Assembly (NCBI GenBank): GCA_039180675.1
Contig: JBCDDC010000017.1
Coordinates: forward strand, 1 to 64,000
Length of the DNA: 64,000 nucleotides
From: Thermohalobaculum sp039180675
Lineage (GTDB): Bacteria; Pseudomonadota; Alphaproteobacteria; Rhodobacterales; Rhodobacteraceae
Reading direction: 5' to 3'
Below, one piece after another: positions 34,192-43,742 of this stretch. The position numbers and the translations under genes are program-made. The notes below the pieces were generated by a model. That model had not been told where the DNA came from. It saw only the letters and a program-made list of their open reading frames with translations, and did no database searches. Numbering within the stretch: position 1 is the first letter of the stretch; the number at the start of each line of letters is the position of its first letter.

Positions 34192-36566
34192 CCCAGGTTC
34201 AGGTGCTCATCATCGGCGGCGGGGCGATGGGGGTCTCGCTCCTCTATCACCTGGCCAAAGCGGGCTGGTCCGATGTGCTGCTGGTCGAGAAGAACGATCT
34301 GACCCATGGCTCGACCTGGCACGCCGCCGGGCTCTGCACCCATTTCGCCCATAATCCGACCATACAGGAGCTGCGCGCCACCTCGGTGCGGCTCTATCGC
34401 GATGTCCTGCCCCAGGAGACCGGCCGGGATTGCGGGTTCCACCGCTCCGGCGCGATGCGCATCACCCGCAACCCCGACCGGATGGACGAATTCCGCCATG
34501 TGGCCGGGCTGTCGGACTTCACGGGCTATCCGTTGGAGATCCTGACGCCCGAGCGGATCGCGGAGCTGTATCCGCTGGCCCGGCTCGACGGTCTGCTCGG
34601 CGGTATCCACGAGCCGGATGACGGGCATGTCGACCCGTCGCTTGCCACCAACGCCATGGCCGAGGTCGCACGCCGCGAGGGCGCCCAGATCTGGCGCCAC
34701 TGCCCCGTGACCGATATCAGGCAGGAGGACGGGATCTGGCGGGTCGAGACGCCCAAGGGCCCCGTTCTGGCCACCCATATCGTGAACGCGGCCGGGACCT
34801 GGGGCTGGGAGATCGGCCGCATGATGGGCCTGAACATCCCCTCGGTGCCGGTCCTGCATCAGTATCTGGTGACGGACACAGTCGACGCCGTGAGTGACCG
34901 GATCGCGGAGGGATTGCCGGAGCTGCCCATCATCCGCGACCCCGAGGAAAGCTGGTATGTCCGCCAGGAGCGCGACGGCCTGATCCTGGGGCCTTATGAG
35001 AAAGAGGCGCAGGTTTGGTCGGTCGACGGCGTGCCGCCGGAGTTCGGCGCCGATCTGATGCCGCCCGATCTGGACCGCGTCGAGGACATCATGATGGCCG
35101 CGATGGAACGGATCCCGGCGCTGGAGACCGGCGGCATCAAATCGGTGATCAACGGCCCCATCACCTTCACGCCCGATGCCAATCCTCTGATCGGCCCGGC
35201 TCACGGTGTGCAGAACGCCTGGCTGCTCACCGGGTCATCCATGGGGGTGATGGAGGGCGGCGGCGCGGGCTGGTTCCTCGCCCATTGGATGACCCACGGC
35301 GCGCCGCCGATGGATGCGCTCGCCATCGACAGCCGCCGCTTCGGGGGATGGGCGGACCGCGACTATCGCGTGGCGAAGGCCGTCGAATGCTTCGGCCTGC
35401 AATTCGGCGTGCACTACCCCCACGAAGAACGCCCGGCCGCGCGCGGCGTGCGGCTCTCGCCTTTGCACGCGCTGATGGTTGACCGGGGCGCCGTGATGGG
35501 TGCGGCCCATGGATGGGAACGCCCGAACTGGTTCTCGGACATGCCAGGCGCGATGGCTGTCGACACGTTCAGACGCGCGAACTGGTTTGCTCCGGTCGCG
35601 GCGGAAGTCGAAGCCGCGACCGAGCGCGTCGCCATGGCGGATCTGTCCGTGTTCTCCAAGTTCGAGGTGAGCGGCCCGGGCACGCAGGCGTTCCTCGAGG
35701 CACTGGGCGCAAATCGGGTTCCCAACCCTGGGCGGATCGGCCTGACCCACGCGCTTACGCCTGCGGGCGGCGTTCTGTCGGAGTTTACCGTCGCCCGATT
35801 GGGCCCCGACCACGCCTACCTCACCTCGGCCGCCGCGGCCGAGGTGATCGACTTCGACCTTCTGCGATCAGCGTCGGGCAGCTTCGATGTTCAGATCGCG
35901 AATGTGACCGAAGACCTCGCCGTGATCGGTGTCATGGGGCCGAAGGCCCCGCAGGTTCTGCCCGAACTGGCCGATATGCCATGGCTCACGGTCCGCGAGG
36001 TGGAGATCGCCGGGCTCCCGGTCAGGGCTTTGCGCGTATCCTACATCGGCGAAGCGGGGTGGGAGCTGCACGTGCCAGCGGAGACAGCGGCGATGGTCTT
36101 CACCGCCGTGGAGCAGGTGGCACAGCCGTTCGGCCTCGGCTTTTACGGGGCCTATGCCGCCAACTCCATGCGGCTCGAAAAGGGCTACCGCGCCTGGGGC
36201 GCCGATCTGACCACCGAGCGCTGCCCGATCGAGGCGGGGCTCGGATCCTTCATCCGCCAGGATCTGCGCGAGGATCTCGCCCGCAAAACACCTTGGGAGA
36301 TGATCCAGGTTGATATCGAGCCGGGCGAGGTCGACCCCTTCTATGCGCACACAATCTGGCGCGCAGGCAGCCCCGTCGGCATCGTGACCTCGGGCGCCTT
36401 CGGCCACCGCACAGGCAAGGTACTGGCGCTGGGATACCTGCGAGAGACCGCCGCCCGCGACGGGCTGAGCGTCTCGATCCTCGGCCAGCACCGCGCGGCG
36501 AAGATCCTGCCCGAACCCCCCTTTGATCCAAACAACACGCGTCTTAGAAACGGAGGCCCAAGATGA
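34188..36566 (+). CDS. FAD/GcvT-type N-methyl-amine dehydrogenase, second copy
   Basis: A 792-residue paralogue of the previous gene with the same layout: IIGGGAMGVSLLYHLAKAGW, THGSTWHAAGLCTHF (FAD-linking His at about 45), then a GcvT half with IGEAGWELHVPAE and NSMRLEKGYRAWGADL. The two copies differ throughout, including in the central domain, so they are old duplicates likely to act on different intermediates. Overlaps of 4 bp with both neighbours indicate tight coupling. Inferred role: second oxidative demethylation in the same pathway. Confidence 0.9.
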   Translation: MTQVQVLIIGGGAMGVSLLYHLAKAGWSDVLLVEKNDLTHGSTWHAAGLCTHFAHNPTIQELRATSVRLYRDVLPQETGRDCGFHRSGAMRITRNPDRMDEFRHVAGLSDFTGYPLEILTPERIAELYPLARLDGLLGGIHEPDDGHVDPSLATNAMAEVARREGAQIWRHCPVTDIRQEDGIWRVETPKGPVLATHIVNAAGTWGWEIGRMMGLNIPSVPVLHQYLVTDTVDAVSDRIAEGLPELPIIRDPEESWYVRQERDGLILGPYEKEAQVWSVDGVPPEFGADLMPPDLDRVEDIMMAAMERIPALETGGIKSVINGPITFTPDANPLIGPAHGVQNAWLLTGSSMGVMEGGGAGWFLAHWMTHGAPPMDALAIDSRRFGGWADRDYRVAKAVECFGLQFGVHYPHEERPAARGVRLSPLHALMVDRGAVMGAAHGWERPNWFSDMPGAMAVDTFRRANWFAPVAAEVEAATERVAMADLSVFSKFEVSGPGTQAFLEALGANRVPNPGRIGLTHALTPAGGVLSEFTVARLGPDHAYLTSAAAAEVIDFDLLRSASGSFDVQIANVTEDLAVIGVMGPKAPQVLPELADMPWLTVREVEIAGLPVRALRVSYIGEAGWELHVPAETAAMVFTAVEQVAQPFGLGFYGAYAANSMRLEKGYRAWGADLTTERCPIEAGLGSFIRQDLREDLARKTPWEMIQVDIEPGEVDPFYAHTIWRAGSPVGIVTSGAFGHRTGKVLALGYLRETAARDGLSVSILGQHRAAKILPEPPFDPNNTRLRNGGPR

Positions 36567-37876
36567 ACAAACACGCCCTGCATACGGATTGGGATTTCGA
36601 GGCGACAGCAGCCCGGCGCGACAAGTATTACGCGGCCTCCCTCACCCGCTTCACGCCTTTCCGCCAGCCGATCGTCTTCAAGAAGGGACTGGGGCAGTAT
36701 ATGTGGGATGCCCACGGTCGGCAGTATGTCGATCTGCTGGGCATGAATGTCTGCATTTCCGTCGGCCACTCGCACCCCCGCGTGGTCTCTGCTGCCATGT
36801 CGCAGGCAAACGAGCTAACCCACTGCACAACCATGTTTTATCACCCTGAGCCAGCGCATCTGGCGGAGGAGCTGGCAGCCACGATGCCGGCCGGGCATGA
36901 ATGGGTGGTCCATCTGACCAACTCCGGCGCCGAAGCCATTGATTTGGCGATGACAATGGCGCGGACGTTTACCGGGAACCTCGACCTGCTCGCCCTGCGG
37001 AACGCCTATCACGGCCCGACCGCAGCGGCGCAGTCGATCACCGGCATCGCCACCTGGCGCCATCCCGGCACCCCGGGAAATGTGGCGTTCGTGCCGGAAC
37101 CGAACCAGTATCGCGGGGTCTTCGGCCCGGGGACCGAGCCCTATCTGGACGAGATCGAGCGAACGATCGCCTCCGCCACCTCGGGCAAGGTTGCAGGCAT
37201 CTTCGTCGAAAGCGTGCAGGGGTATGGCGGGATCATCGAAATGCCGCCCGGCTACATGTCAGGCGCCGCCGAGCGTGTGCGCGCGGCAGGCGGTGTCTAC
37301 GTGGCCGATGAGGTCCAGTCGGGCTTTGGCCGCACCGGCGCGCACTTCTGGGGATTTGAGGCGGATGGCGTGGTCCCCGATATCGTCGTCATGGCCAAGG
37401 GCCTCGGCAACGGCTTTCCCATCGGCGCGGTCGTCGCCAAGAAACACATCGCGGCGCCCATGGCCGAGAAGTTCATGTTCCACACTTACGGCGCCAATCC
37501 CACGTCCGCCGCCGCCGCACGCGCGGTGCTCGCAGTGATGAAGGACGAGGGGCTTCAGGAGAATGCGCGGACCGTCGGCGCTGTGTTGCTGGAAAGGCTC
37601 CACGATCTGAAAGACAAGCACAAAGCCATCGGCGATGTGCGCGGCAAGGGGCTAATGCTCGCCATCGAAATGGTCAGCGACCGGGGCACCAAGACACCCG
37701 ACAAGGAGATCACGACCGAGGTTTTCGAAGCCTGCCGCGATCAGGAGATCATCCTGTCGAAATCCGGGCCGTTCCAGTCCTGCCTGCGCATGGTGCCGCC
37801 GCTTTGCCTGTCGCTGGACGATGTGGATCGGGTCGCGAAGGGCCTGGATTTGGCGTTCAAAAACGCGACGGCGTGA
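36563..37876 (+). CDS. Class III aminotransferase, AGXT2-like
   Basis: A 437-residue PLP enzyme. Motifs: TNSGAEAIDLAMTMAR (phosphate cup), VADEVQSGFGRTGAHFWGFE (Asp about 249 binds the pyridine N), and DIVVMAKGLGNGFPIGAVV with the Schiff-base Lys at about 279. The pattern is that of alanine-glyoxylate aminotransferase 2 and 3-aminoisobutyrate-pyruvate aminotransferases. As last gene of the operon it would deaminate the fully demethylated amine, giving an oxo acid such as glyoxylate or a semialdehyde. The exact substrate is inferred only. Confidence 0.88.
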   Translation: MNKHALHTDWDFEATAARRDKYYAASLTRFTPFRQPIVFKKGLGQYMWDAHGRQYVDLLGMNVCISVGHSHPRVVSAAMSQANELTHCTTMFYHPEPAHLAEELAATMPAGHEWVVHLTNSGAEAIDLAMTMARTFTGNLDLLALRNAYHGPTAAAQSITGIATWRHPGTPGNVAFVPEPNQYRGVFGPGTEPYLDEIERTIASATSGKVAGIFVESVQGYGGIIEMPPGYMSGAAERVRAAGGVYVADEVQSGFGRTGAHFWGFEADGVVPDIVVMAKGLGNGFPIGAVVAKKHIAAPMAEKFMFHTYGANPTSAAAARAVLAVMKDEGLQENARTVGAVLLERLHDLKDKHKAIGDVRGKGLMLAIEMVSDRGTKTPDKEITTEVFEACRDQEIILSKSGPFQSCLRMVPPLCLSLDDVDRVAKGLDLAFKNATA

Positions 37877-37967
37877 ACGGAGATTTGGAGGACGGCTGCG
37901 GTCTCGCCCGACACCTGCAGATGCCGCCCAAGGTTGAAAAGGGCGCTCGCGGATCCGTTCTGCTAGG

Positions 37968-38534
37968 GTGCTCTCAGATGCCACTTGGTTTGAGGAAGAG
38001 GTCTTGCGGATCTTGTCAACACTCGGCGCGGGCGCGCTTGGGCTGATGCTGGCGGCGGCTGCCGGGGCCCAGACACCCTCGCAGATGCGGCTTGCCGATA
38101 CCCTCGATTTCCCGGGCGAGGGCTACTGCATCGACGTGCTCGGCGTCGGCCAGACCGCCCGGGCAGATCTTCCGCTGGTCGTGCATAACTGCCTGCCGGA
38201 GCGGGGCAGCGTCGACCGGGTGGCGGTTTTCCGTGACGGTCGCATCGAGATGCCGGCCTTCGGCGCCTGCGTCACGGCGTTCGGCGTCGTGACCCCCCTG
38301 CCCGGCGTGCCGGTGATCCTGCGCCCCTGCGGCACCGATGAGAGTTTTCTGCCCGCAGGCCAGTTGCAGCGCTTTGCGCGGACGCCGGAAGGCAGGCTCC
38401 GGCTCGAGGGGACGGCGCTCTGCCTCAGCGCCGGGCCGGATGCGGCGCCGACCTTCAGTGCAAGTCACCGCTGGCGGACGCTGACGATGGAGCGCTGCGC
38501 AACCGCGCCGCTGCCGCTCTCGGTCTGGGAGTGA
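37968..38534 (+). CDS. Exported Cys-containing protein of unknown function
   Basis: A 188-residue frame; a start at the TTG at 38004 with the AGGAAGAGG just upstream may be the real one, because it places the signal peptide (ILSTLGAGALGLMLAAAAGAQ) at the N-terminus. The mature part has repeated short beta-type segments with Cys (GYCIDVLG, VVHNCLP, GACVTAF, LRPCGT, TALCLSAG, MERCAT). This is a three-fold arrangement faintly like a ricin-B beta-trefoil, but with no clear match. Six Cys suggest disulfides in the periplasm. Confidence 0.55.
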   Translation: MLSDATWFEEEVLRILSTLGAGALGLMLAAAAGAQTPSQMRLADTLDFPGEGYCIDVLGVGQTARADLPLVVHNCLPERGSVDRVAVFRDGRIEMPAFGACVTAFGVVTPLPGVPVILRPCGTDESFLPAGQLQRFARTPEGRLRLEGTALCLSAGPDAAPTFSASHRWRTLTMERCATAPLPLSVWE

Positions 38535-38580
38535 GCGGGCCTAGCCCGGAAAGCAGGGTCCGTGCACTGCCCGCCGATGC

Positions 38581-39084
38581 CTAGAGCGGGACCAGCCGCT
38601 CCGCCACCGGCGAGGATTGCACGATCGAGGAATTCGTCGCACCGAAGGGCACGATCCGGTCGATCACCGCCTCCATCTCGGCCACGTCGCGGACATGGGC
38701 GCGAGCAACGAAACAGTCCTCCCCCGAAACCCGATCGCAGGCGACGATCTGCGGGGTCTCGCGGATCGCCTCGATCATGTTCGCCATTTCGCCCGGCAGG
38801 GGCCGCGCCCGGATCAGCACGGTCAGGCCATAGCCGAGCCGCGCCGGGTCGATCCGCGCGCCGTAGCCCGTGATGATACCCGCCTCCTCGAGCCGCCTGA
38901 CCCTGTCGGCGACGCTGGGGGCGGAGAGGCCGACGCGCCGCGACAGCTCGGCGCGAGGCAGGCGGGCATCGGCGCAGAGCGCGCGGAGAATCGCAGCGTC
39001 GATCGCATCGAGATCTGTTTCTCCTGATCGAAGGGAAAACCCGTCATTTACCTCCGATCCAGATGATAAATTGGCTTCTGACAT
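38581..39084 (-). CDS. Lrp/AsnC-family regulator
   Basis: A 167-residue protein started at the ATG at 39084. After a 30-residue extension comes LDAIDAAILRALCADARLPRAEL and the HTH LSAPSVADRVRRLEEAGII, then the RAM effector domain (FVARAHVRDVAEMEAVID). It is divergent from the EamA exporter gene with only 32 bp between starts, so it most likely controls that gene in response to an amino acid, as Lrp proteins commonly do for amino-acid exporters. Confidence 0.9.
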   Translation of the reverse strand: MSEANLSSGSEVNDGFSLRSGETDLDAIDAAILRALCADARLPRAELSRRVGLSAPSVADRVRRLEEAGIITGYGARIDPARLGYGLTVLIRARPLPGEMANMIEAIRETPQIVACDRVSGEDCFVARAHVRDVAEMEAVIDRIVPFGATNSSIVQSSPVAERLVPL

Positions 39085-39116
39085 AGTCTCTCTCCATATC
39101 AAACCCGGTAAAGACC

Positions 39117-40076
39117 TTGCATCATTGCGTTATGCCAGATCAAGCGCCTGCCCCGTCCAATCCGCCGCACGATGCCGGGGTGATGTCGCGCCTGTCGGCA
39201 GCAGCACCACCCCATCTGTGGTTCGGTGTCTCCGCCGTGTTCCACTATCTCGGCCCCGCCTTCGCGGTGCTTCTGTTCCCCGTGGTGGGCGTCCTCGGTG
39301 TGGCCTGGTTCCGTATCGCCTCGGCCGCACTGATCCTCGCACCGGTCACCAAGCCATGGCGGACCTTCAGGGCGTCGACGGGGCGCGAGCGGGCGCTCCT
39401 CCTCGCCCTTGGAGCCTGCCTCGCGGTGATGAACAGCGCATTTTACCTGGCACTCGACCGGCTGCCGATCGCGCTGGTGGCCGCGATCGAGTTCGTCGGG
39501 ACCATCGGCATCGCGCTCTGGGGTCTGCGCACGGGTCGCAACTATCTGGCCTTCGCGATCGCGATCATCGGGGTTGCTCTTCTGATCGATGTGCCCTCGC
39601 TTTTGGCAGCAGACGGCCCGGCGCTGACCTCGGACCTGCTCGGTCTGTTCTGGGCGGTGCTGAACGGTGCGCTCTTCATTCTCTACATCGTTCTCGGGCA
39701 CCGGATTTCCGAGGGCGGGGCCTCCGGCGGGATCGAGCGTCTTGGGGCTGCGATGATGGCGGGGTTCGTGTTCGTGATGCCGATCGGCTTTCTTCAGGCG
39801 CTGGAGGCGTTTGGCGCACCGCTGCTGGTTCTGGCCGGGATCGGTGTGGGGATCTGCTCCTCCGTCATCCCTTATGTCTGCGATCAGCTCGCCATGTCGC
39901 GCCTGCCGCGAGCCAGTTTCGCATTCCTGCTGGCCCTGCTGCCCGCCACGGCGACGATCATCGGGGTGATCGTGCTGCGCCAGATCCCGAGCATGGTCGA
40001 TATCCTCGGGGTTCTGCTGGTCATGACCGGCGTGGCTGTCCACAAGCCCGCGCCAGTGGCGGCACGGTCGGCCTAG
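39117..40076 (+). CDS. EamA/DMT-family exporter (RhtA-like)
   Basis: A 319-residue inner-membrane protein with about ten membrane segments in two EamA halves. The layout (VFHYLGPAFAVLLFP, ACLAVMNSAFYLALDRLPIA, GICSSVIPYVCDQLAMSRLP) resembles the threonine/homoserine exporter RhtA. Divergence from an Lrp-type regulator supports amino-acid export. Its stop overlaps the convergent receptor gene by 4 bp. Confidence 0.87.
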   Translation: MHHCVMPDQAPAPSNPPHDAGVMSRLSAAAPPHLWFGVSAVFHYLGPAFAVLLFPVVGVLGVAWFRIASAALILAPVTKPWRTFRASTGRERALLLALGACLAVMNSAFYLALDRLPIALVAAIEFVGTIGIALWGLRTGRNYLAFAIAIIGVALLIDVPSLLAADGPALTSDLLGLFWAVLNGALFILYIVLGHRISEGGASGGIERLGAAMMAGFVFVMPIGFLQALEAFGAPLLVLAGIGVGICSSVIPYVCDQLAMSRLPRASFAFLLALLPATATIIGVIVLRQIPSMVDILGVLLVMTGVAVHKPAPVAARSA

Positions 40077-42703
40077 AGCTCGAAGCGTGCGCGAATGCCC
40101 CAGCGGCGTGGCGGGCCAGGGACGCCGACGGGTGTCCCCGCGACCTCCGGCAGCCCGAGCGCCGTCACGGGGATCGGAAGCCCGCTGGACGGAGCCGGCC
40201 CGCCGGTGGTGGCGAAGATCTGATCGAGAATGTTCTCACCGAAGAGCTCGACGAAGAAGCCCTCGCCCCGGAGGCCAACCCGCAGGTCCAGCGTGTCGTA
40301 GCCATCGATCTCGGTCGGCTCGGCCGAGATCGAGCCGATGAAATCCGTGCGCAGGTTGTAGTCCGCGCGTATGAAGGGCCGCACATCGCCGAAAAGCGGC
40401 TTCGGATGCTCATAATCCCCGGTGATCGCCAGCGTGAAATTCGGCGCGTTGGGCAGATCCGTTCCCGACAGGTCGATCGGGTCGCCGCCCGAACCCAGGG
40501 GAGGGAAGGTGAAATCGTCGATCTCGGTGAAATTCAGGCCCGCATTGACCTGCATGAAGAGCCCGTCTGTCGGCAACGCGGTAACCGAGAGGTCGGCGCC
40601 AAAGCTCGTTGCATCCCCGGCATTGGCGAGCACCGTCGCAGGCGGAATGAACGTATCCTCGAAGACGAAGGTGATCGGTGCCTGAAAGTCGTCGATCTGC
40701 GTGAAGAAGGCCCCGGCATTCACCGAAAGGCGTTCGTCAAAGAACCGGCTTCGGATGCCGACCTCGAAGCTTCGCGTCGTCTCGGGGTCAAATTCGAATG
40801 TCGTCGTGGGCGTGTCGGCGATGCCGCCGGGCCTGAAGCCCGTAGCAAAGGCGAAGAAGGTGGTGATGTCGTCGGTCCAGTCATAGCTGATCGAGGCGCG
40901 CGGGCTGACCGAGTTGAACGAGGCGGAGTCCTCGACGAAAAACCCCTCTTCGAAAAAGCCGAGTGGGACTGCGGGACCGAGGGTGACCGTCCGGTCGCTC
41001 GCATCCACGCGGTCGAAGGAGTAGCGAAACCCGCCGGAAAGCTCGAGCGGCGCGATAGGCCGCCATGCGAGGTCCGCATAGAGGCTCACATTGATGAACT
41101 CCTGCTGATCATCGGTGTCCAGAAATCCGATCTCGGCCGGTGAGAGACCACCAAGGAATGCGGTCACCGCCCCCACATCGTTGGGCAGGCCGAGCGCCGC
41201 CGCTGCCTCGGCGAAGCCTGTGGGGTCTGTCATGGCAAGCAAGGCAGCGCCGCCCGCGATGAGTGGTACGGAGTCACCGGCAAACGTGACCGTGTCAGAG
41301 GTTGTGAAGTCGCTGAAGTTGAAGCTTGTGCCCGCGCTGAAAACAACGGTTCCCGGCACGCCCGGCACCTCCAGCGCGCTGCCGTCATAGCGGAATTCCT
41401 GCGAGAAAGTTGTGGTGTCGAGGCCAACCAAAGTCTCGGTGATGCCGGTCGGCGTGCCGTCGCCATCGAAGTCAGCCGTGTTTTCGTTGATCCGGAAGGC
41501 CGTATTGGAACTGAAGGTCCCGATATCCGTGTCATAGCGGGCCTCGAAGCGCGCGACGAAATCAATGTTGCTGTCCTCACCCTGCGGGTTGGGGAAGGCG
41601 ATAAACTCCTCCTCATCGAGAAGCGCCAAGGTCACGAGGCTGCTCGCGTCGAACTCGGTGCGTGTGAACGAGGTCTGTAGATCCAGGGTCAGGTCGTCTG
41701 TGGGCTGGGAGCGCAGGCTGACCCGCCCGCCGAACACTTCCTGGCCGAGCTCATCCGTAACCGCGTCATCGAAGAACTCGATGAAGCCGTCGGAACCGCT
41801 GCCGAATGCGACGATCCGCGCCGAGAGAAGCCCGTCCTCGAGCAGCGGCAGGTTGGCGACCAGCGAGCCGGACCCGTCGGGGAAACTGCCGACTTCGCCC
41901 TGGAAGATGAATTCAAGCTCGTCCGTGGGTTTCTTCGTGACCACGTTGACGGCACCGGCCGTCGTCGCCCGGCCAAAGGTCGTCGTCTGCGGGCCGAGGA
42001 AGATGTCCACCCGCTCCGCATCAATCAGTGCGGGATTGATGCCCGTCCCCTGGCTGGTCTGATTGAGCAGAACGCCATCGACGAAAATCCCGGTCGAAGG
42101 CGCCGTGCTGTTCACGTTGCCGAAATTGGCGATCCCACGGACGGTGACGTTGAGACTGGTCGGCGATGTCTGGCCGACGACCACGACATTTGCCGTGGAG
42201 TCAAGCGCATCGGCCACATCCCGGACATTGCTCTTTTCGATCTCCTCGGCATCGACCGTCTCGATCGTGCGCGTCTCCTCAAAGACATCGAAGGCGCCCC
42301 CGCTCCCCGACGGGCCCGGCGCGCCGCTGCCGCGCGGGGCGTTCACGATGATCTCGTCCAGCTCGACACTGCCCTGGGTGGACTGGACCTGGGCCGCCCG
42401 CACGATCACGAGGCCCTGCCCCGGCAATTGCCGGACGATCAGATCGGAGCCTGCCAGCATGGTCTCAAGCGCGCCCCTGGGCGTCATCTCGCCGCTGACC
42501 GACTTGCTGCGCCGGTTCTCGACCAGTTCGACTGCGCCGCCGATCTCCCACCCGGTCTCGCGGCCAAGTTCGGTGATTGCCGCGGCCAGTGGCTGGGCCG
42601 GAACATTGATACGCTGAATGTCCTGTGCGGCGGCTGGCGCGGCCAACGCAATTGCCAGCAAACAGGACGACCCGGCCAGACTGCCCCTCAGTGAACTACG
42701 CAT
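40073..42703 (-). CDS. TonB-dependent receptor with N-terminal signalling (STN) domain
   Basis: Starting at the ATG at 42703, which has a strong RBS (AGAGGGG), gives 876 residues with a signal peptide ending AAPAAAQ. Residues about 28-100 are an STN domain (INVPAQPLAAAITELGRETG...GLVIV) that contacts a FecR protein. Then come the plug (SNVRDVADALDSTANVVVVG; INPALIDAERVDIFLGPQTT) and a beta-barrel ending RWGIRARFEL with the terminal aromatic-Leu pattern. It imports an iron complex or other ligand and signals through the FecR and ECF sigma genes directly upstream on the same strand. The 91-bp gap to the fecR-like gene may hold the sigma-dependent promoter. Confidence 0.9.
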   Translation of the reverse strand: MRSSLRGSLAGSSCLLAIALAAPAAAQDIQRINVPAQPLAAAITELGRETGWEIGGAVELVENRRSKSVSGEMTPRGALETMLAGSDLIVRQLPGQGLVIVRAAQVQSTQGSVELDEIIVNAPRGSGAPGPSGSGGAFDVFEETRTIETVDAEEIEKSNVRDVADALDSTANVVVVGQTSPTSLNVTVRGIANFGNVNSTAPSTGIFVDGVLLNQTSQGTGINPALIDAERVDIFLGPQTTTFGRATTAGAVNVVTKKPTDELEFIFQGEVGSFPDGSGSLVANLPLLEDGLLSARIVAFGSGSDGFIEFFDDAVTDELGQEVFGGRVSLRSQPTDDLTLDLQTSFTRTEFDASSLVTLALLDEEEFIAFPNPQGEDSNIDFVARFEARYDTDIGTFSSNTAFRINENTADFDGDGTPTGITETLVGLDTTTFSQEFRYDGSALEVPGVPGTVVFSAGTSFNFSDFTTSDTVTFAGDSVPLIAGGAALLAMTDPTGFAEAAAALGLPNDVGAVTAFLGGLSPAEIGFLDTDDQQEFINVSLYADLAWRPIAPLELSGGFRYSFDRVDASDRTVTLGPAVPLGFFEEGFFVEDSASFNSVSPRASISYDWTDDITTFFAFATGFRPGGIADTPTTTFEFDPETTRSFEVGIRSRFFDERLSVNAGAFFTQIDDFQAPITFVFEDTFIPPATVLANAGDATSFGADLSVTALPTDGLFMQVNAGLNFTEIDDFTFPPLGSGGDPIDLSGTDLPNAPNFTLAITGDYEHPKPLFGDVRPFIRADYNLRTDFIGSISAEPTEIDGYDTLDLRVGLRGEGFFVELFGENILDQIFATTGGPAPSSGLPIPVTALGLPEVAGTPVGVPGPPRRWGIRARFEL

Positions 42704-42794
42704 CTCAGCCCCTCTTCCAAGTACCGGTGCATTCGCACTTCTCAATTGGTTAACGCCGTGGGCCGGCAGATCCTTAGCCCACGCGCGAAATAAA

Positions 42795-43682
42795 TCAGCG
42801 GGTGAGCAGAGTTGCGAGCGGCGGGGCGGCGATCACCCGTGCGCCCTGGGTCGCCGCGAGGGACCGCAACGCGCCCTCAGGATCGCCGAGATCGAAGGTC
42901 CCGACCACGCGCGCCTCGGCGAGTGCATCGTCGAGGACCAGAACCGTTCCCGCCAACCGCCGGTCCAGCACCTCGGCCACGTCGCGCACGGTCAGGCCGT
43001 TGGCCACCAGCAGATCGTTGCGCCAGGCGGCGACCTCGCCGGGGTCGACATTGCCGAGTGAGACCTCGCCCTCGCCGGGCCAGAGAAGCCGCTCCCCGGG
43101 CGCGAGTGTCCAGGCAGCCCCGTCGATCCACACTTCGACCTGCCCAACCTCGACATGAACGGCCACGCCGTCACCGAGATGGGCGACCTCAAACGCGGTC
43201 CCCAGAACCTCGACCGCCAGATCGCCTGCGGTCACGGTGAAGGGCTGGTCCATCGGCGCCACGTCGAAATAGGCAGCGCCGCGCAACAGGCGGGCGCCGC
43301 GCCGCTCCGCCGTCGTGTCATCGACAAGCGCGGAGGCCGCATCCAGCGTAACGCTGTCGCCCGAGGCGAGGCGCCCCTCTCGCGGCGCATCGCCGCTGCG
43401 CAGATCAGCGATCAGGAAAACCTGTAGCGGCTCGGCGGCAAGATACCCGGCGGAGCCGAGAGCGGTCAGAAAAAACAATAGCTTCAGCGGTCCCGACCGG
43501 CGCGGCGGCTTGGTTGCGCGCCAGGCGTGCTGCGCCTTGGCATAGGCCTCCCGCTCCGCCGGTCCACGGGCCAGAAACGCCTCCCGCTCTGCCAGCGCCT
43601 CCGCATCGTCGGGCGCGTCGCGGAGGCGGAGGAAGAGGTAGATCGCCCTCTGCTGGATATCCTCGCCGTCGCTGTCCGTCAT
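42795..43682 (-). CDS. FecR-family anti-sigma/signal transducer
   Basis: A 295-residue protein. The N-terminal 75 residues are a DUF4880-like cytoplasmic domain (AIYLFLRLRDAPDDAEALAE, FLARGPAEREAYAKAQHAW), followed by one membrane helix (LKLLFFLTALGSAGYLAAE). The periplasmic FecR domain has LASGDSVTLDAASAL, GARLLRGAAYFDVAP and FTVTAGDLAVEVLGTAFEV, and ends in an STN-like region. It relays occupancy of the receptor to the ECF sigma factor encoded 60 bp upstream. Confidence 0.92.
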   Translation of the reverse strand: MTDSDGEDIQQRAIYLFLRLRDAPDDAEALAEREAFLARGPAEREAYAKAQHAWRATKPPRRSGPLKLLFFLTALGSAGYLAAEPLQVFLIADLRSGDAPREGRLASGDSVTLDAASALVDDTTAERRGARLLRGAAYFDVAPMDQPFTVTAGDLAVEVLGTAFEVAHLGDGVAVHVEVGQVEVWIDGAAWTLAPGERLLWPGEGEVSLGNVDPGEVAAWRNDLLVANGLTVRDVAEVLDRRLAGTVLVLDDALAEARVVGTFDLGDPEGALRSLAATQGARVIAAPPLATLLTR

Positions 43683-43742
43683 GATCCCCGCCCGCCAGTT
43701 CCAGCCTTGTGCCCCCTGCGCCCCCGCGACGGCCGAAGAAGC

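Noticed and set aside
38870..41143. 757-residue plus-strand frame
   Set aside because: Runs across the Lrp gene, EamA gene and receptor gene in wrong frames; low-complexity Arg/Gly composition.
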